This document shows, in pieces, positions 1-7,390 of a stretch of 12,761 nt of DNA. The position numbers and the translations under genes were made by a program. A model generated the notes under the pieces. The model saw only the letters and a list, made by a program, of their open reading frames with translations. It made no database searches and was not told the origin of the DNA. Position 1 is the first letter of the stretch, and the number at the start of each line of letters is the position of its first letter. The DNA comes from Nitriliruptoraceae bacterium (GTDB taxonomy: Bacteria; Actinomycetota; Nitriliruptoria; Nitriliruptorales; Nitriliruptoraceae), in NCBI GenBank assembly GCA_007120485.1, contig SKNP01000416.1, positions 1 through 12,761 of the forward strand. The letters run 5' to 3'.

Positions 1-766
1 CGTCGCCGACGTCGACCTGGATCATCGGGCCGGGCACCTGGCCGTTGTAGCCCCAGGCCTCGACGAAGTTGCCGGGCTCCAGCTCCCACTCGAAGGTCTC
101 GGCGACGAGCCGGAACACCTTGGTGCCGTCCTCGCGGATCTCCTCGGGCTCGAGCGGCTGGTTGCCGTGGCCCTCGGTCTCCGCGGGGAACTCCCCGATG
201 GTCTCCGCCATCGCGGCGTCCAGCGCGTCCCAATCCTCGTCCGCGGCGACGTCGTGGTCGCCATCGTGGTCCTCGTCCGCGGCGACGGTCGCATCGTCAC
301 CGTCACCGTCACCGTCGACCACGGTGAGGGTGCCGGTCATCCCGCTGGCGTCGTGGCCGGCGACGGTGCACAGCAGGTCGTAGGTGCCTGGCTCGAGCCC
401 GTCCAGCGGGAGCGTGGCGTCCTCGCCACCCGCGAGCATCGGCGTGGCGACGTCGGTGTCGACGACCGCCAGGTCGTGGTCGATGGAACCGATGTTGGCC
501 ACCTGCAGGCTGCCACCGGCCGCCACGGTGATGTCGCCCGGCTCGATCGCGAACTCCGACAGCTCGACCGCCACCTCAGCGGGTGCGCTGCCGGCATCAT
601 CAGCGGGCGCCTCGGTGGCCGTCGCGGCCGGAGCTGGCTCGGAGGCCGTGCCACCGCTCCCACTGGCCACGATCAACGCACCGGCGGCCAGTACCAGGGC
701 GACCACGGCGGTCACCCCCGTGGCGATGGCGCCCATCGTTCGACCCTCGTCCTGCTCCTCGGCCAT
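1..766 (-). CDS. Membrane-anchored cupredoxin fused to a multicopper oxidase (nitrite-reductase-like), 3' end outside window
   Basis: The first 255 codons are present; the rest lies beyond the left edge. Residues 12-35 form one hydrophobic segment (uncleaved anchor or signal), followed by an Ala/Pro/Glu linker. Residues 64-150 form a cupredoxin domain with a full type-1 copper ligand set: H97, C133, H138 and M143, with C-x4-H-x4-M spacing. Residues 151-180 are a linker rich in Asp and His. From about residue 216 a second domain begins, with FEWELEPG and YNGQVPGPMI, typical of the first domain of multicopper oxidases and copper nitrite reductases. The protein probably acts outside the membrane, the cupredoxin passing electrons to the oxidase. 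The ATG at 764-766 follows AGGAG (774-778) with a 7-nt gap. The substrate (nitrite, metal or organic) cannot be told from this part. Domain identification is firm; the nitrite-reductase reading is a possibility only. Confidence 0.85.
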   Translation of the reverse strand, partial: MAEEQDEGRTMGAIATGVTAVVALVLAAGALIVASGSGGTASEPAPAATATEAPADDAGSAPAEVAVELSEFAIEPGDITVAAGGSLQVANIGSIDHDLAVVDTDVATPMLAGGEDATLPLDGLEPGTYDLLCTVAGHDASGMTGTLTVVDGDGDGDDATVAADEDHDGDHDVAADEDWDALDAAMAETIGEFPAETEGHGNQPLEPEEIREDGTKVFRLVAETFEWELEPGNFVEAWGYNGQVPGPMIQVDVGD

Positions 767-1045
767 CTCTGCTCTCCTGCGGTCGTCCGGACGTGTGGTG
801 GCCGGTCCCGTCAGGGACACGGCACGTCCGAGGTGCGGTCGGTTGACGCCGGTCCGTGCGTGCGGCACGGACGCCCGCCCGGTCCGGCCGAGGGGTGGAC
901 GTCGAGCAGGAGGATGGCGCCCGCCGGGTCCCAGGGGCAGGGTGGACGGTCCCCACCATGTGGCCCGAACGGCCCTAGCCGCGACGGACCTCCGGCCCTG
1001 ACCGTCGGGATCGAGCCGGCCGGTAGGGCCGATCAGCCACGTCGC
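767..1045. promoter_or_regulatory. Intergenic region upstream of the copper protein, with several short inverted repeats
   Basis: These 279 bases lie between the stop of the flavin protein and the start of the copper protein, both on the minus strand. I find no convincing gene here. They hold a 10-bp palindrome at 784-793, a GTCCC/GGGAC inverted repeat with a 4-nt centre at 805-818, and an 8-bp perfect inverted repeat at 852-872. All are upstream of the copper gene, so operator sites or a structured leader are plausible. No clear -10/-35 pair can be picked out at this GC content. Confidence 0.4.
852..872. repeat. Perfect 8-bp inverted repeat with 5-nt centre
   Basis: The arms GTCCGTGC and GCACGGAC are perfect reverse complements around GTGCG. 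The repeat lies 86-106 bases upstream of the copper protein start. It could be a dimeric regulator site or an RNA hairpin. The function is unknown. Confidence 0.4.
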
Positions 1046-1468
1046 TCAGGTGCTGCGGCGGAGCCGCCGGCCGGATACCTCATCGGCGACGATCCGGACC
1101 CAGGCGGCCTCGTGGCCTTCCTCGATCGCCCAGCTGTCGAGCTCCTGCTCGTAACGGGCGATGCGCTCCTCGTCCTCGAGCAGCTCGGCGCGTCCCTGGA
1201 CGAGGACGCTCCACCCGGTCCCGCGGGAGGGGTCGTGGTCGTCGAGTTGGAACGCGACCGGCTGGCCGACCAGCGCCGCATCGAGCTTGCCACCGACCAC
1301 GGTGCGCAGGACGACGGTGGAGCCATCGACCGTGTGGTTGACCGGGACGACGACCGGACCCCCGGCTTCCACGTAGGCGAGGCGCCCCAACGGGCGGCTT
1401 CGCAGCAGCGAGAGGCACTGTGCGAGCGACAGCACCTCGAGGTCATTGCGGTCGGTCGGGCCGCTCAT
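1046..1468 (-). CDS. Pyridoxamine 5'-phosphate oxidase-like, flavin-binding split-barrel protein
   Basis: A 140-residue protein with the compact split beta-barrel pattern of small FMN-binding proteins. LGRLAYVEAGGPVVVPVNH (residues 27-45) is the strand pair that usually packs on the flavin phosphate, followed by LRTVVGGKLDAAL and, later, WSVLVQGRAELLED. Members of this family bind FMN or F420 and act as small reductases or oxidases; the substrate cannot be read from sequence. I chose the ATG at 1466-1468 because AAAGG sits 6 nt upstream. The longer frame from a GTG at 1507 has no ribosome site. The gene lies 148 bases downstream of the response regulator on the same strand, with its own DosR-box-like palindrome upstream. 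PNPOx-like proteins also occur in the mycobacterial DosR regulon, so control by the neighbouring two-component system is a reasonable inference. Confidence 0.82.
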   Translation of the reverse strand: MSGPTDRNDLEVLSLAQCLSLLRSRPLGRLAYVEAGGPVVVPVNHTVDGSTVVLRTVVGGKLDAALVGQPVAFQLDDHDPSRGTGWSVLVQGRAELLEDEERIARYEQELDSWAIEEGHEAAWVRIVADEVSGRRLRRST

Positions 1469-1559
1469 CGTCTGCCTTTGCGTCGGTGGGTCGAACCCCG
1501 TGGCCACGCGACGGTTGCGTGCTCGCTTCCGAGCGTCGCTGCTCCGCGGTGTCCGCTGC

Positions 1560-1575
1560 AGGGTCGTCAGGCCCT
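1560..1575. promoter_or_regulatory. DosR-box-like palindrome upstream of the flavin protein gene
   Basis: The sequence AGGGTCGTCAGGCCCT contains the pattern GGGnC-n4-GnCCC. The DosR/DevR consensus core is GGGACT-WW-AGTCCC; read on the minus strand, 10 of these 14 core positions match. The site lies about 92-107 bases upstream of the flavin protein ATG and is in the only sizeable spacer next to the regulator's own 3' end. The AT-rich centre of the true box is missing, and at this GC content chance matches to the eight fixed bases are expected a few times per window. This is a candidate only. Confidence 0.3.
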
Positions 1576-1598
1576 ACACCGGCCGCCTGAGGTCATCG

Positions 1599-1612
1599 CG
1601 GGCGTCCGCCCG
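1599..1612 (-). terminator. Possible terminator hairpin after the response regulator
   Basis: CGGGC-GTCC-GCCCG is a perfect GC stem with a tetraloop (a 6-bp stem if a 2-nt loop is allowed). It starts 4 nt after the stop codon of the response regulator on the minus strand. There is no T-run, which is common for actinobacterial terminators, so the call rests on position and stem strength. Confidence 0.35.
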
Positions 1613-1616
1613 GCGC

Positions 1617-2258
1617 TCAGTGATCGCCACGTTCGATCTGCGTGTAGAAGACGGCGGCCTCCGTCCGACGCTGCATCCCGAGCTTCGACAACAGGTTGGA
1701 GACGTAGTTCTTGACCGTCTTCTCCGCCAGGTGCATCTTCTCCGCGATCTGGCGGTTCGTCAGCCCGTCAGCGATCAGCTCCAGGATGCGGCGTTCCTGG
1801 TCCGACAGCGACGCCAAGCGCGGGTCCTGCTCGTCGCCCTGTCGGAGGCGCTCGAGGACCTTGCCGGTCAGGGACGGGTCCAGGAGCGACTCACCACGGG
1901 CCACGCGGCGGACCGCGTCCAGCAGGTCGTTGCCCTTGATGTCCTTGAGCAGGTAGCCGGCGGCGCCGGCCATGATGGCGTCGAACAGCGCCTCGTCGTC
2001 GCTGAACGAGGTGAGCATCAGGCAGGCCAGCCGCGGATCGCGAGCGCGCACCTCCCGACAGATCTCGACCCCGTTGCCGTCCGGCAGGCGGACGTCGAGC
2101 ACGGCGACATCGGGTGCGGTCTTCGCGATCCCGGCCAGGGCCATCCCGGCGGTGCCGGCATCGCCGACCACATCGATGTCGTCCTCGCCGTCGAGTAGCT
2201 CCTTCAGACCTCGCCGTACGACCTCATGGTCGTCGACGAGGAAGACACGCGTCGTCAC
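1617..2258 (-). CDS. devR: NarL/LuxR-family response regulator, DevR/DosR-like
   Basis: A 213-residue two-component regulator. The receiver domain (about 4-120) has acidic pocket D9/D10, phospho-acceptor D55 in VAVLDVRLPDG, switch residue T83 and K105 in GYLLKD. The C-terminal LuxR helix-turn-helix (about 150-210) contains GLTNRQIAEKMHLAEKTVKNYV and LSKLGMQRRTEAAVF, very close to my recollection of mycobacterial DevR, including the Lys and Asn that contact DNA there. Length fits DevR (about 217 aa). The GTG at 2256-2258 is chosen because GGAGG (2265-2269) precedes it by 6 nt and the receiver begins immediately; the longer frame to 2351 has no such site and would cross the spacer. It is divergent from a DevS-like kinase, presumably its partner. 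In mycobacteria this regulator turns on hypoxia and NO dormancy genes. The symbol is by similarity. Confidence 0.9.
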   Translation of the reverse strand: MTTRVFLVDDHEVVRRGLKELLDGEDDIDVVGDAGTAGMALAGIAKTAPDVAVLDVRLPDGNGVEICREVRARDPRLACLMLTSFSDDEALFDAIMAGAAGYLLKDIKGNDLLDAVRRVARGESLLDPSLTGKVLERLRQGDEQDPRLASLSDQERRILELIADGLTNRQIAEKMHLAEKTVKNYVSNLLSKLGMQRRTEAAVFYTQIERGDH

Positions 2259-2264
2259 CTCGGG

Positions 2265-2269
2265 CCTCC
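2265..2269 (-). promoter_or_regulatory. Ribosome binding site that fixes the response regulator start
   Basis: GGAGG on the minus strand, 6 nt before the GTG at 2258. It supports the 213-residue form over a 244-residue frame that would extend to 2351. Confidence 0.7.
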
Positions 2270-2300
2270 GATAGGTCGATCCTGCCGCCAGGCTAGGCTG

Positions 2301-2330
2301 TCGAACGCCCGTCAGGTGCCACCTTCGACC
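2301..2330. promoter_or_regulatory. Possible operator in the divergent regulator/kinase spacer
   Basis: The 128-bp spacer between the two start codons contains an 11-bp palindrome, AGGTG-C-CACCT (2315-2325). It also has an outer inverted pair, GTCGAA (2301-2306) and TTCGAC (2325-2330). Position between divergent genes suits an operator shared by both promoters. No GGGAC-type DosR box is visible here, so if this is a site it may belong to another regulator. Confidence 0.3.
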
Positions 2331-2386
2331 GGTGGGGCTTGGCGGGGCCACACCGGATCACCCGACGAGCAGTGCAAGGCCATGGC

Positions 2387-3961
2387 GTGAGTACCAACGA
2401 CGCGACGGCACGGCAACGCCAGTTGCTCGATGCGGTGCTCGCGGTCGCCGGTGACCTGGAGCTCGAGACCGTCCTTGGCCGGGTGGTCACCGCCGCCTGC
2501 GAACTGGTCGATGCACGGTTCGGTGCGCTCGGGGTGATCGATGCCGACGGCACCGGCCTGTCCGCGTTCGTGCATGAAGGGTTGGACGAGGCGACGGTCG
2601 AGCGCATCGGCGAACTCCCGGAGGGCCGGGGGATCCTCGGCATGCTGATCGACCAGCCGACCCCGATCCGGTTGGACGATCTGTCCTCTCACCCGATGTC
2701 GTACGGCTTCCCGCCCGGACATCCGCCGATGGGAGCGTTCCTCGGCGCACCGGTCCGCATCCGCGACCAGGTGTTCGGCAACCTCTACCTCACCGAGAAG
2801 CGCGACGGCTCGACGTTCACCGCCGACGATGAGGAGCTGGTGGTCGGCCTCGGCGCGGTCGCGGGAGCGGCGATCGCCAACGCCCGGCTCTACGACGAGA
2901 CCCGGCAGCGCGACGCCTGGCGTGCTGCGGTGCTCGAGGTGGCTGGCAGCGTGCTCGACGGGGTGCCCTCGGCACACGTGCGCAGCCGGGTCGCGGAGCT
3001 TGGCGCGGAGCTGGCCGGCGCCGATGTCGGCTGTGTCGTCGAACCGCACGAGGACGGGTTGTGGGTGCTCGCCAGCGTCGGGGACGGCCCCGCCGAGGGC
3101 TTTACCCCGGACCAGCACAGCCATGCTTGGCGGGCCCTGGAGAGTGGCGAGTCGATCCGTGGCCACGACGGCCCGTTACTGGGGGGGGCGTCCGTCTGGA
3201 CGCCGATCCGGACCGGGGACGGCGTCGTTGCGGCGCTCGGGGTCGGCCGGGAGGCCCCGTTCTCCCCGCGTGACGAGCAGTTGCTGGCCGGGTTCAGCCA
3301 ACAGGTGAGCTTCGCGTGGTCGTTCGAACGCGCGCAGTCGGACCTGCGCCGGCTCTCGCTGATCGAGGACCGGGAACGGATCGGTCGTGACCTGCACGAC
3401 ACGGTGATCCAGCGGTTGTTCGCGACCGGCCTGACCCTGCAGGCGTTGCAGCGTCGGGTGGAGGGTCAGCCCGACCTCGTCGATCGGCTCGGCGCCGCTG
3501 TCGACGAGGTCGACACGATCGTCAAGGACATCCGCTCGACGATCTTCGCGCTGCAGTCGTCGGGTGAGGCCACCCGGGGCTTGCGTTCCCAGGTGCTCAG
3601 CGTGGTGGAGGAGGTCGGTGAGGTGCTGCCGCGGTCACCCCGTGTGCGGTTCGACGGCCCGATCGACACGGTGGTGGCGCCGACGGCTATCGACCAGCTG
3701 CTGCCGATGATCCGCGAGGCGTTGACGAACGTCGCCAAGCACGCGGAGGCCTCGGACGTGGAACTGGAGCTGCTGGCCGATCATGTCAGCCTGCGGCTTC
3801 GCGTCGTCGATGACGGACGCGGCATCGACCCGGAAGCCACCCGTGGCTTCGGGCTGCGCAACCTGCGCGAGCGGGCCGAGGCGCTCGGCGCGGAGCTGGT
3901 GGTCGGTCCCGGTCGAGACGGGTCGGGGACCTGCGTCGAGGTGACCCTCAGCAACGGCTGA
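2387..3961 (+). CDS. devS: GAF-GAF sensor histidine kinase, DevS/DosS-like, possible haem sensor
   Basis: A 524-residue soluble kinase with no membrane segments. GAF-A (about 20-165) has GHPPMGAFLG with H112 and FGNLYLTEK with Y134. The His-to-Tyr spacing of 22 equals that of the haem ligand H149 and pocket Y171 in Mycobacterium DosS, as I recall that sequence. GAF-B spans about 180-320. A HisKA_3 helix carries RDLHDTVIQRLFATG with phospho-acceptor H337. The HATPase domain shows the N box (N448 in EALTNVAKH), DDGRGI (475-480) and GFGLRNLRERA. The GTG at 2387 gives an N-terminus beginning STNDATARQRQLLDAV, with AAGG 7 nt upstream; a TTG at 2339 is a weaker alternative. It probably phosphorylates the divergent regulator. 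Haem binding is inferred from two residues; many related GAF domains carry HPPM too. The coding strand has an 8-G run at 3181-3188. Confidence 0.88.
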   Translation: MSTNDATARQRQLLDAVLAVAGDLELETVLGRVVTAACELVDARFGALGVIDADGTGLSAFVHEGLDEATVERIGELPEGRGILGMLIDQPTPIRLDDLSSHPMSYGFPPGHPPMGAFLGAPVRIRDQVFGNLYLTEKRDGSTFTADDEELVVGLGAVAGAAIANARLYDETRQRDAWRAAVLEVAGSVLDGVPSAHVRSRVAELGAELAGADVGCVVEPHEDGLWVLASVGDGPAEGFTPDQHSHAWRALESGESIRGHDGPLLGGASVWTPIRTGDGVVAALGVGREAPFSPRDEQLLAGFSQQVSFAWSFERAQSDLRRLSLIEDRERIGRDLHDTVIQRLFATGLTLQALQRRVEGQPDLVDRLGAAVDEVDTIVKDIRSTIFALQSSGEATRGLRSQVLSVVEEVGEVLPRSPRVRFDGPIDTVVAPTAIDQLLPMIREALTNVAKHAEASDVELELLADHVSLRLRVVDDGRGIDPEATRGFGLRNLRERAEALGAELVVGPGRDGSGTCVEVTLSNG

Positions 3962-3964
3962 TGC

Positions 3965-3978
3965 ACCCCGCCAGGGGT
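3965..3978. terminator. Possible bidirectional terminator between convergent genes
   Basis: ACCCC-GCCA-GGGGT is a perfect 5-bp stem with a tetraloop. It fills almost all of the 16-bp gap between the kinase stop and the stop of the gene on the opposite strand, touching the latter. No T-run is present on either side. Confidence 0.35.
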
Positions 3979-4520
3979 CAGACCGGCGCGACCGGTGGTG
4001 AGGTGACGGGGCGGTCCGACGGGGCATCGTGCAGGCTCGAGCCGTCGTCGAGCAGCAGGGCCTCCGCGGCCAGGCGGGCGGCGATGTCCTCCAGGCAGCG
4101 CTCGACGGTGGCGAGCGCCACGCGGTGGAGCCCCATCGAGTCGGCGGCGACGCCGAGCGTCCCACCGGGGGGGCGGTAGCGCGCGTCGAGCAGGAGGGTC
4201 ACGCGCCCGCCGGCCTCCAGATGCAGCCCCAACTCACCGTCCAGCCCCGGGAGGAGCCGGTCGATGGTGGTCGGGTCACCGTCCTCGGCGACCGGGTCCC
4301 AACGCAGCGACCGCCACCGGGTGGCACCAGCACGCCACGGGTTGCCGACCTGTGCTCGCACGCTGCGTGTCAGGGAACCGGCGCGGACGGCCATGACGTA
4401 GCCATCCGGGCCGTCGCGGCGCGCCCCGGGCAGCCAACGCATCGGGTCACCGTCGAAGGCGGTCGCGAGGGAGACCGGGTCGCCGACGAGCGGCAGGAAG
4501 CTACGGATCGTGCGTGACAC
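3978..4520 (-). CDS. SRPBCC-like (START/polyketide-cyclase fold) small protein
   Basis: 180 residues with no signal peptide or membrane segment. The middle and C-terminal part reads like a lipid- or ligand-binding SRPBCC domain: GELGLHLEAGGRVTLLLDARYRPPGG, then a helical segment with a short turn, LGVAADSMGLHRVALATVERCLEDIAARL, the long closing helix of that fold. The N-terminus contains a WLPGARR motif after FDGDPM. The last 20 residues are Ser/Pro/Asp-rich and probably disordered. The start is GTG at 4518-4520, preceded by GGAGG (4529-4533) with an 8-nt gap. It converges with the kinase gene and lies 128 bases downstream of ppc on the same strand. Ligand and role are unknown. Fold assignment is by pattern only. 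Confidence 0.6.
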   Translation of the reverse strand: MSRTIRSFLPLVGDPVSLATAFDGDPMRWLPGARRDGPDGYVMAVRAGSLTRSVRAQVGNPWRAGATRWRSLRWDPVAEDGDPTTIDRLLPGLDGELGLHLEAGGRVTLLLDARYRPPGGTLGVAADSMGLHRVALATVERCLEDIAARLAAEALLLDDGSSLHDAPSDRPVTSPPVAPV

Positions 4521-4577
4521 GGTGGCGTCCTCCGGATGGGGCTCATCGGTTCCACGACGGTACGACGTGGTCGGCGA

Positions 4578-4590
4578 GCCCTATCAGGGC
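4578..4590 (-). terminator. Short hairpin between ppc and the SRPBCC gene
   Basis: GCCCT-ATC-AGGGC is a perfect 5-bp stem with a 3-nt loop, 58 bases after the ppc stop on the minus strand. It may end the ppc message or sit in the leader of the next gene. No T-run follows it. Confidence 0.25.
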
Positions 4591-4648
4591 AGGAGGTCCT
4601 CAAACGGGGGGACCAGAAAGCCCAGTTGGCGAGGGCGCAGGGAGCACC

Positions 4649-7390
4649 TCACCCGGTGTTGCGGAGCCCGGCCGCGATGCCGTTGGTGGCGACCAGGACC
4701 GCATCGCGCAGGCGCGAGGACCGCTCGGTGTCCGTCTCCTCACGCAGCCGGCCCAGCAGCGCGGCCTGGACGGCATGGAGGGGGTCGAGGTAGGGATCGC
4801 GCAGCTTGAGCACGGCGCGCAGGTCCGGGTCGTGGGCGAGCAGCTCGGTCCCACCGAGGACCCGGCGCAGCGCCGTGGTCGTCCGTTCGAACTCGGCCTC
4901 GACCCGCGGGAAGACGGCATCGCGGATCTCCGGCCGGGCCAGCCGGGCGTACTCGGACGCGATCCGCAGATCGGCCTTCGCCAGCGCCATCTCGACGTTG
5001 TCGAGGGTGACCTTCAGCAGCGGGCTGACCGCGACCAGTTCCCGAAGCTCCTCCCAGCGGTCGTGGTCCTCGCCGGCCCAGCTGTGGATGGCGGTGCCGA
5101 CCCCGTACCAGGCCGGCAGGTTGATGCGGCACTGCGTCCAGGCGAACACCCACGGGATGGCGCGGAGGTCGTCGATGCCCGCACCGGGCTTGCGGCGCGC
5201 TGGGCGGGAGGCGATGTTGAGCTCGCCGATCGCGTCCAGGGGCGTGGCCTCGTGGAGGTAGGTGATCGTCTCCGGCGTGTCGTGGATCAGGTCGCGGTAG
5301 CCCTCGCGGGCCCGGCCGGCCAGGTCGTCCAGTACCGCGTCGACGCGGGCCGTGGTCTTGGGGGCCCGGTGTGGTCGGGCGGTCAGGAGCACCGCGTGGA
5401 TGATCTGCTCGAGATGGCGGTGGGCGAGCCGGTCATCGCGGTAGCGTGCGGCGATGACCTCACCCTGCTCGGTCAGCTTGAACCGGCCGTGGACCGATTC
5501 CGGTGGCTGCGCCCGGATGGCGGCGTTGGCGGGACCGCCGCCGCGACCGATGGAGCCGCCCCGTCCATGGAACAGGGTCAGCTTCACTCCGTGGGCGTCG
5601 GCCACCTCCGCGAGCGCTCGCTGAGCGCGTTGCAGCTGCCAGGTCGCGGCGAGGTAGCCCCCATCCTTGTTGGAGTCGGAGTAGCCGATCATCACCTGCT
5701 GGTGGTCGTCTCGACGACGCACGTGGTCGCGGTACGGCTCACAGCGCAGCAGGTCGTCGAGGACCTGCGGCGCCCGGTCGAGGTCGTCGACCGTCTCGAA
5801 CAGGGGCGTCACGTCGAGCGCGTCGTCGCAGCCGCCGTCGCGCGCCATCACCAGCACGGCCAGCACGTCCGAGACCTGTCGGGTCATGGAGATGATGTAG
5901 GTGTCGATCGCGTCGCGGCCGAGCCGTTGGTGTGCACGTCGCACCGTGCGGAACAGCTGCAACGTCTCGTTGGTCTCCTCGGAGAGATCGAGCACGGCCG
6001 GAGCGAGCGGTCGCTCGGTGCGGAGCTCGCCCTCGAGAAGCGTCAGCTTGTCGGCCTCCGGCAGGCTGCCGTAGTCCGGCGCGTCGCCGTAGCGGGCGAA
6101 GAGCTCGCTGAGCGCAGTGGCGTGCCGGCTGGCGTGCTGTCGCAGGTCGAGGGTGACGAGGTGGAAGCCGAACACCTCCGCCTGGATCTGCAGATCGCGG
6201 ACGCGACCGTCGGCGATCCGGGCGGCGCCGACGGCACGCAGGCTGTCTCGCAGCACCTGGAGGTCGTCGACCAGCTGTTCGCTCGTGGCGTAGCTACGTT
6301 CGTCGACCTTGCGATCGGCTCGCCACGGGTTCGCCGCCCGCTCCTCGGTGACGGTGAGGGCCCGGTAGACCAGCGCGAGGAACTGCCGGTGCGGCTGCTC
6401 GGGGTAGCGCTCCTCGATCTCCGCCGCTTCCTCCGGCAGGACATCGGTCAGGGCGGCGTAGCGTCCGCGCAAGGCGGCGCTGGGCGCACGGCGGCTGGTG
6501 ATCGACAGATGCGCATGGAGTCGGTCGATCGACCGGCGCAGCAGGCGGATCGCCAGCGTCTTGTGCTCCCGCAGCGTGCGCTCGGTGACTGCCGCGGTGA
6601 CGTTGGGGTTGCCGTCACGGTCCCCGCCGATCCACGACCCGAAGCGCAGGAACCGTCCGACCTCGACGTTGGCGTCCGGGAACGTTGCGTGCACGGCCCG
6701 ATCCAGTTCGCGATACAGGCGTGGGACGGTGTCGTAGAGCACCGCATCGACCCAGTACAGCCCGTTGCGTACCTCGTCGATGACCGTCGGCGCCTGCGCG
6801 CGGGTCTCGTCGGTCAACCACAGGGAGGTGACCTCCTCCGCCAGGAACTCCTCGAGGTGTGCCCGGACCTCGGGCGAGAGACGTTCCTGGTCGAGGCGGC
6901 GGAGGGCCGACGAGACGCGGCCGAGCTTGGTCAGGACCGTCCGGCGCTTCGACTCGGTCGGATGCGCGGTCAGGACCGGTCGGATGGCGACCTGGTGGAG
7001 CACGTCCTCGATGCTGCCATCGTCGACGCCGCGCTCCGCGAGCTGCTGGATGGCGGCCGCGATCGTCTCGGTGAACGTCTCCCCGGCATCGGCCGCCGCC
7101 TGACGGTCGAAGATCAGCTGTCGGACCAGCGCTTGGTCCTCGGCGAGGTTGATCAGGTGGAACCAGGAGGCGAAGGCGGTCACGACGACCAGTGCGTCCT
7201 CCGCGGGCACATCGCGCAGGAGGGCGACCAACTCCCGGCTGGCGTCCGCGTCACCGCTGCGAGCGTCGATGGCCAGGTGGCGGATCCGTTCGACCAGTTC
7301 CAGCCGGGCGTCGCCCTCGATGTCGGCGATCGTCTGGCCGAGGAGGTCCCCCAGCAGCCGAACCTGCGTGCTCGCCGCTTCCCGGTCCAT
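4649..7390 (-). CDS. ppc: Phosphoenolpyruvate carboxylase
   Basis: A complete 913-residue enzyme (the E. coli protein is 883). It converts phosphoenolpyruvate and bicarbonate to oxaloacetate and phosphate, refilling the TCA cycle in the cytoplasm. Visible signature sites are LTAHPTES with catalytic H143, the region FGSWIGGDRDGNPNV, YSDSNKDGG with K575, and FHGRGGSIGRGGGP with the catalytic-loop R610. The C-terminus ends RNTG, the ending of aspartate-inhibited bacterial enzymes, where the Asn helps bind the inhibitor. The ATG at 7388-7390 is preceded by AGGAG (7396-7400) with a 5-nt gap and gives a family-like N-terminus. The frame stays open upstream to 9151, but that part lies antisense to two better genes. 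It is divergent from the thioredoxin-fold gene across a 134-bp spacer. I see no missing motif or frame break. Confidence 0.97.
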   Translation of the reverse strand: MDREAASTQVRLLGDLLGQTIADIEGDARLELVERIRHLAIDARSGDADASRELVALLRDVPAEDALVVVTAFASWFHLINLAEDQALVRQLIFDRQAAADAGETFTETIAAAIQQLAERGVDDGSIEDVLHQVAIRPVLTAHPTESKRRTVLTKLGRVSSALRRLDQERLSPEVRAHLEEFLAEEVTSLWLTDETRAQAPTVIDEVRNGLYWVDAVLYDTVPRLYRELDRAVHATFPDANVEVGRFLRFGSWIGGDRDGNPNVTAAVTERTLREHKTLAIRLLRRSIDRLHAHLSITSRRAPSAALRGRYAALTDVLPEEAAEIEERYPEQPHRQFLALVYRALTVTEERAANPWRADRKVDERSYATSEQLVDDLQVLRDSLRAVGAARIADGRVRDLQIQAEVFGFHLVTLDLRQHASRHATALSELFARYGDAPDYGSLPEADKLTLLEGELRTERPLAPAVLDLSEETNETLQLFRTVRRAHQRLGRDAIDTYIISMTRQVSDVLAVLVMARDGGCDDALDVTPLFETVDDLDRAPQVLDDLLRCEPYRDHVRRRDDHQQVMIGYSDSNKDGGYLAATWQLQRAQRALAEVADAHGVKLTLFHGRGGSIGRGGGPANAAIRAQPPESVHGRFKLTEQGEVIAARYRDDRLAHRHLEQIIHAVLLTARPHRAPKTTARVDAVLDDLAGRAREGYRDLIHDTPETITYLHEATPLDAIGELNIASRPARRKPGAGIDDLRAIPWVFAWTQCRINLPAWYGVGTAIHSWAGEDHDRWEELRELVAVSPLLKVTLDNVEMALAKADLRIASEYARLARPEIRDAVFPRVEAEFERTTTALRRVLGGTELLAHDPDLRAVLKLRDPYLDPLHAVQAALLGRLREETDTERSSRLRDAVLVATNGIAAGLRNTG

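Noticed and set aside
940..953. GGGTGGACGGTCCC as a second DosR-box-like site
   Set aside because: Only the right half fits; the conserved C of the left half is G, and it is far (over 170 bp) from the copper gene start.
914..979. Small plus-strand frame starting ATGGCGCCCGCC, 21 codons
   Set aside because: The purine-rich stretch is directly against the ATG with no spacing, the composition is Gly/Pro, and nothing else supports it.
167..1714. Plus-strand frame of 515 codons across the copper protein and flavin protein genes
   Set aside because: It crosses two recognisable minus-strand genes and their spacer and has no recognisable domain.
4605..4625. GGGGACCAGAAAGCCC as a DosR-box-like site
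   Set aside because: The half-sites are one base too far apart, and no gene starts at a suitable distance.
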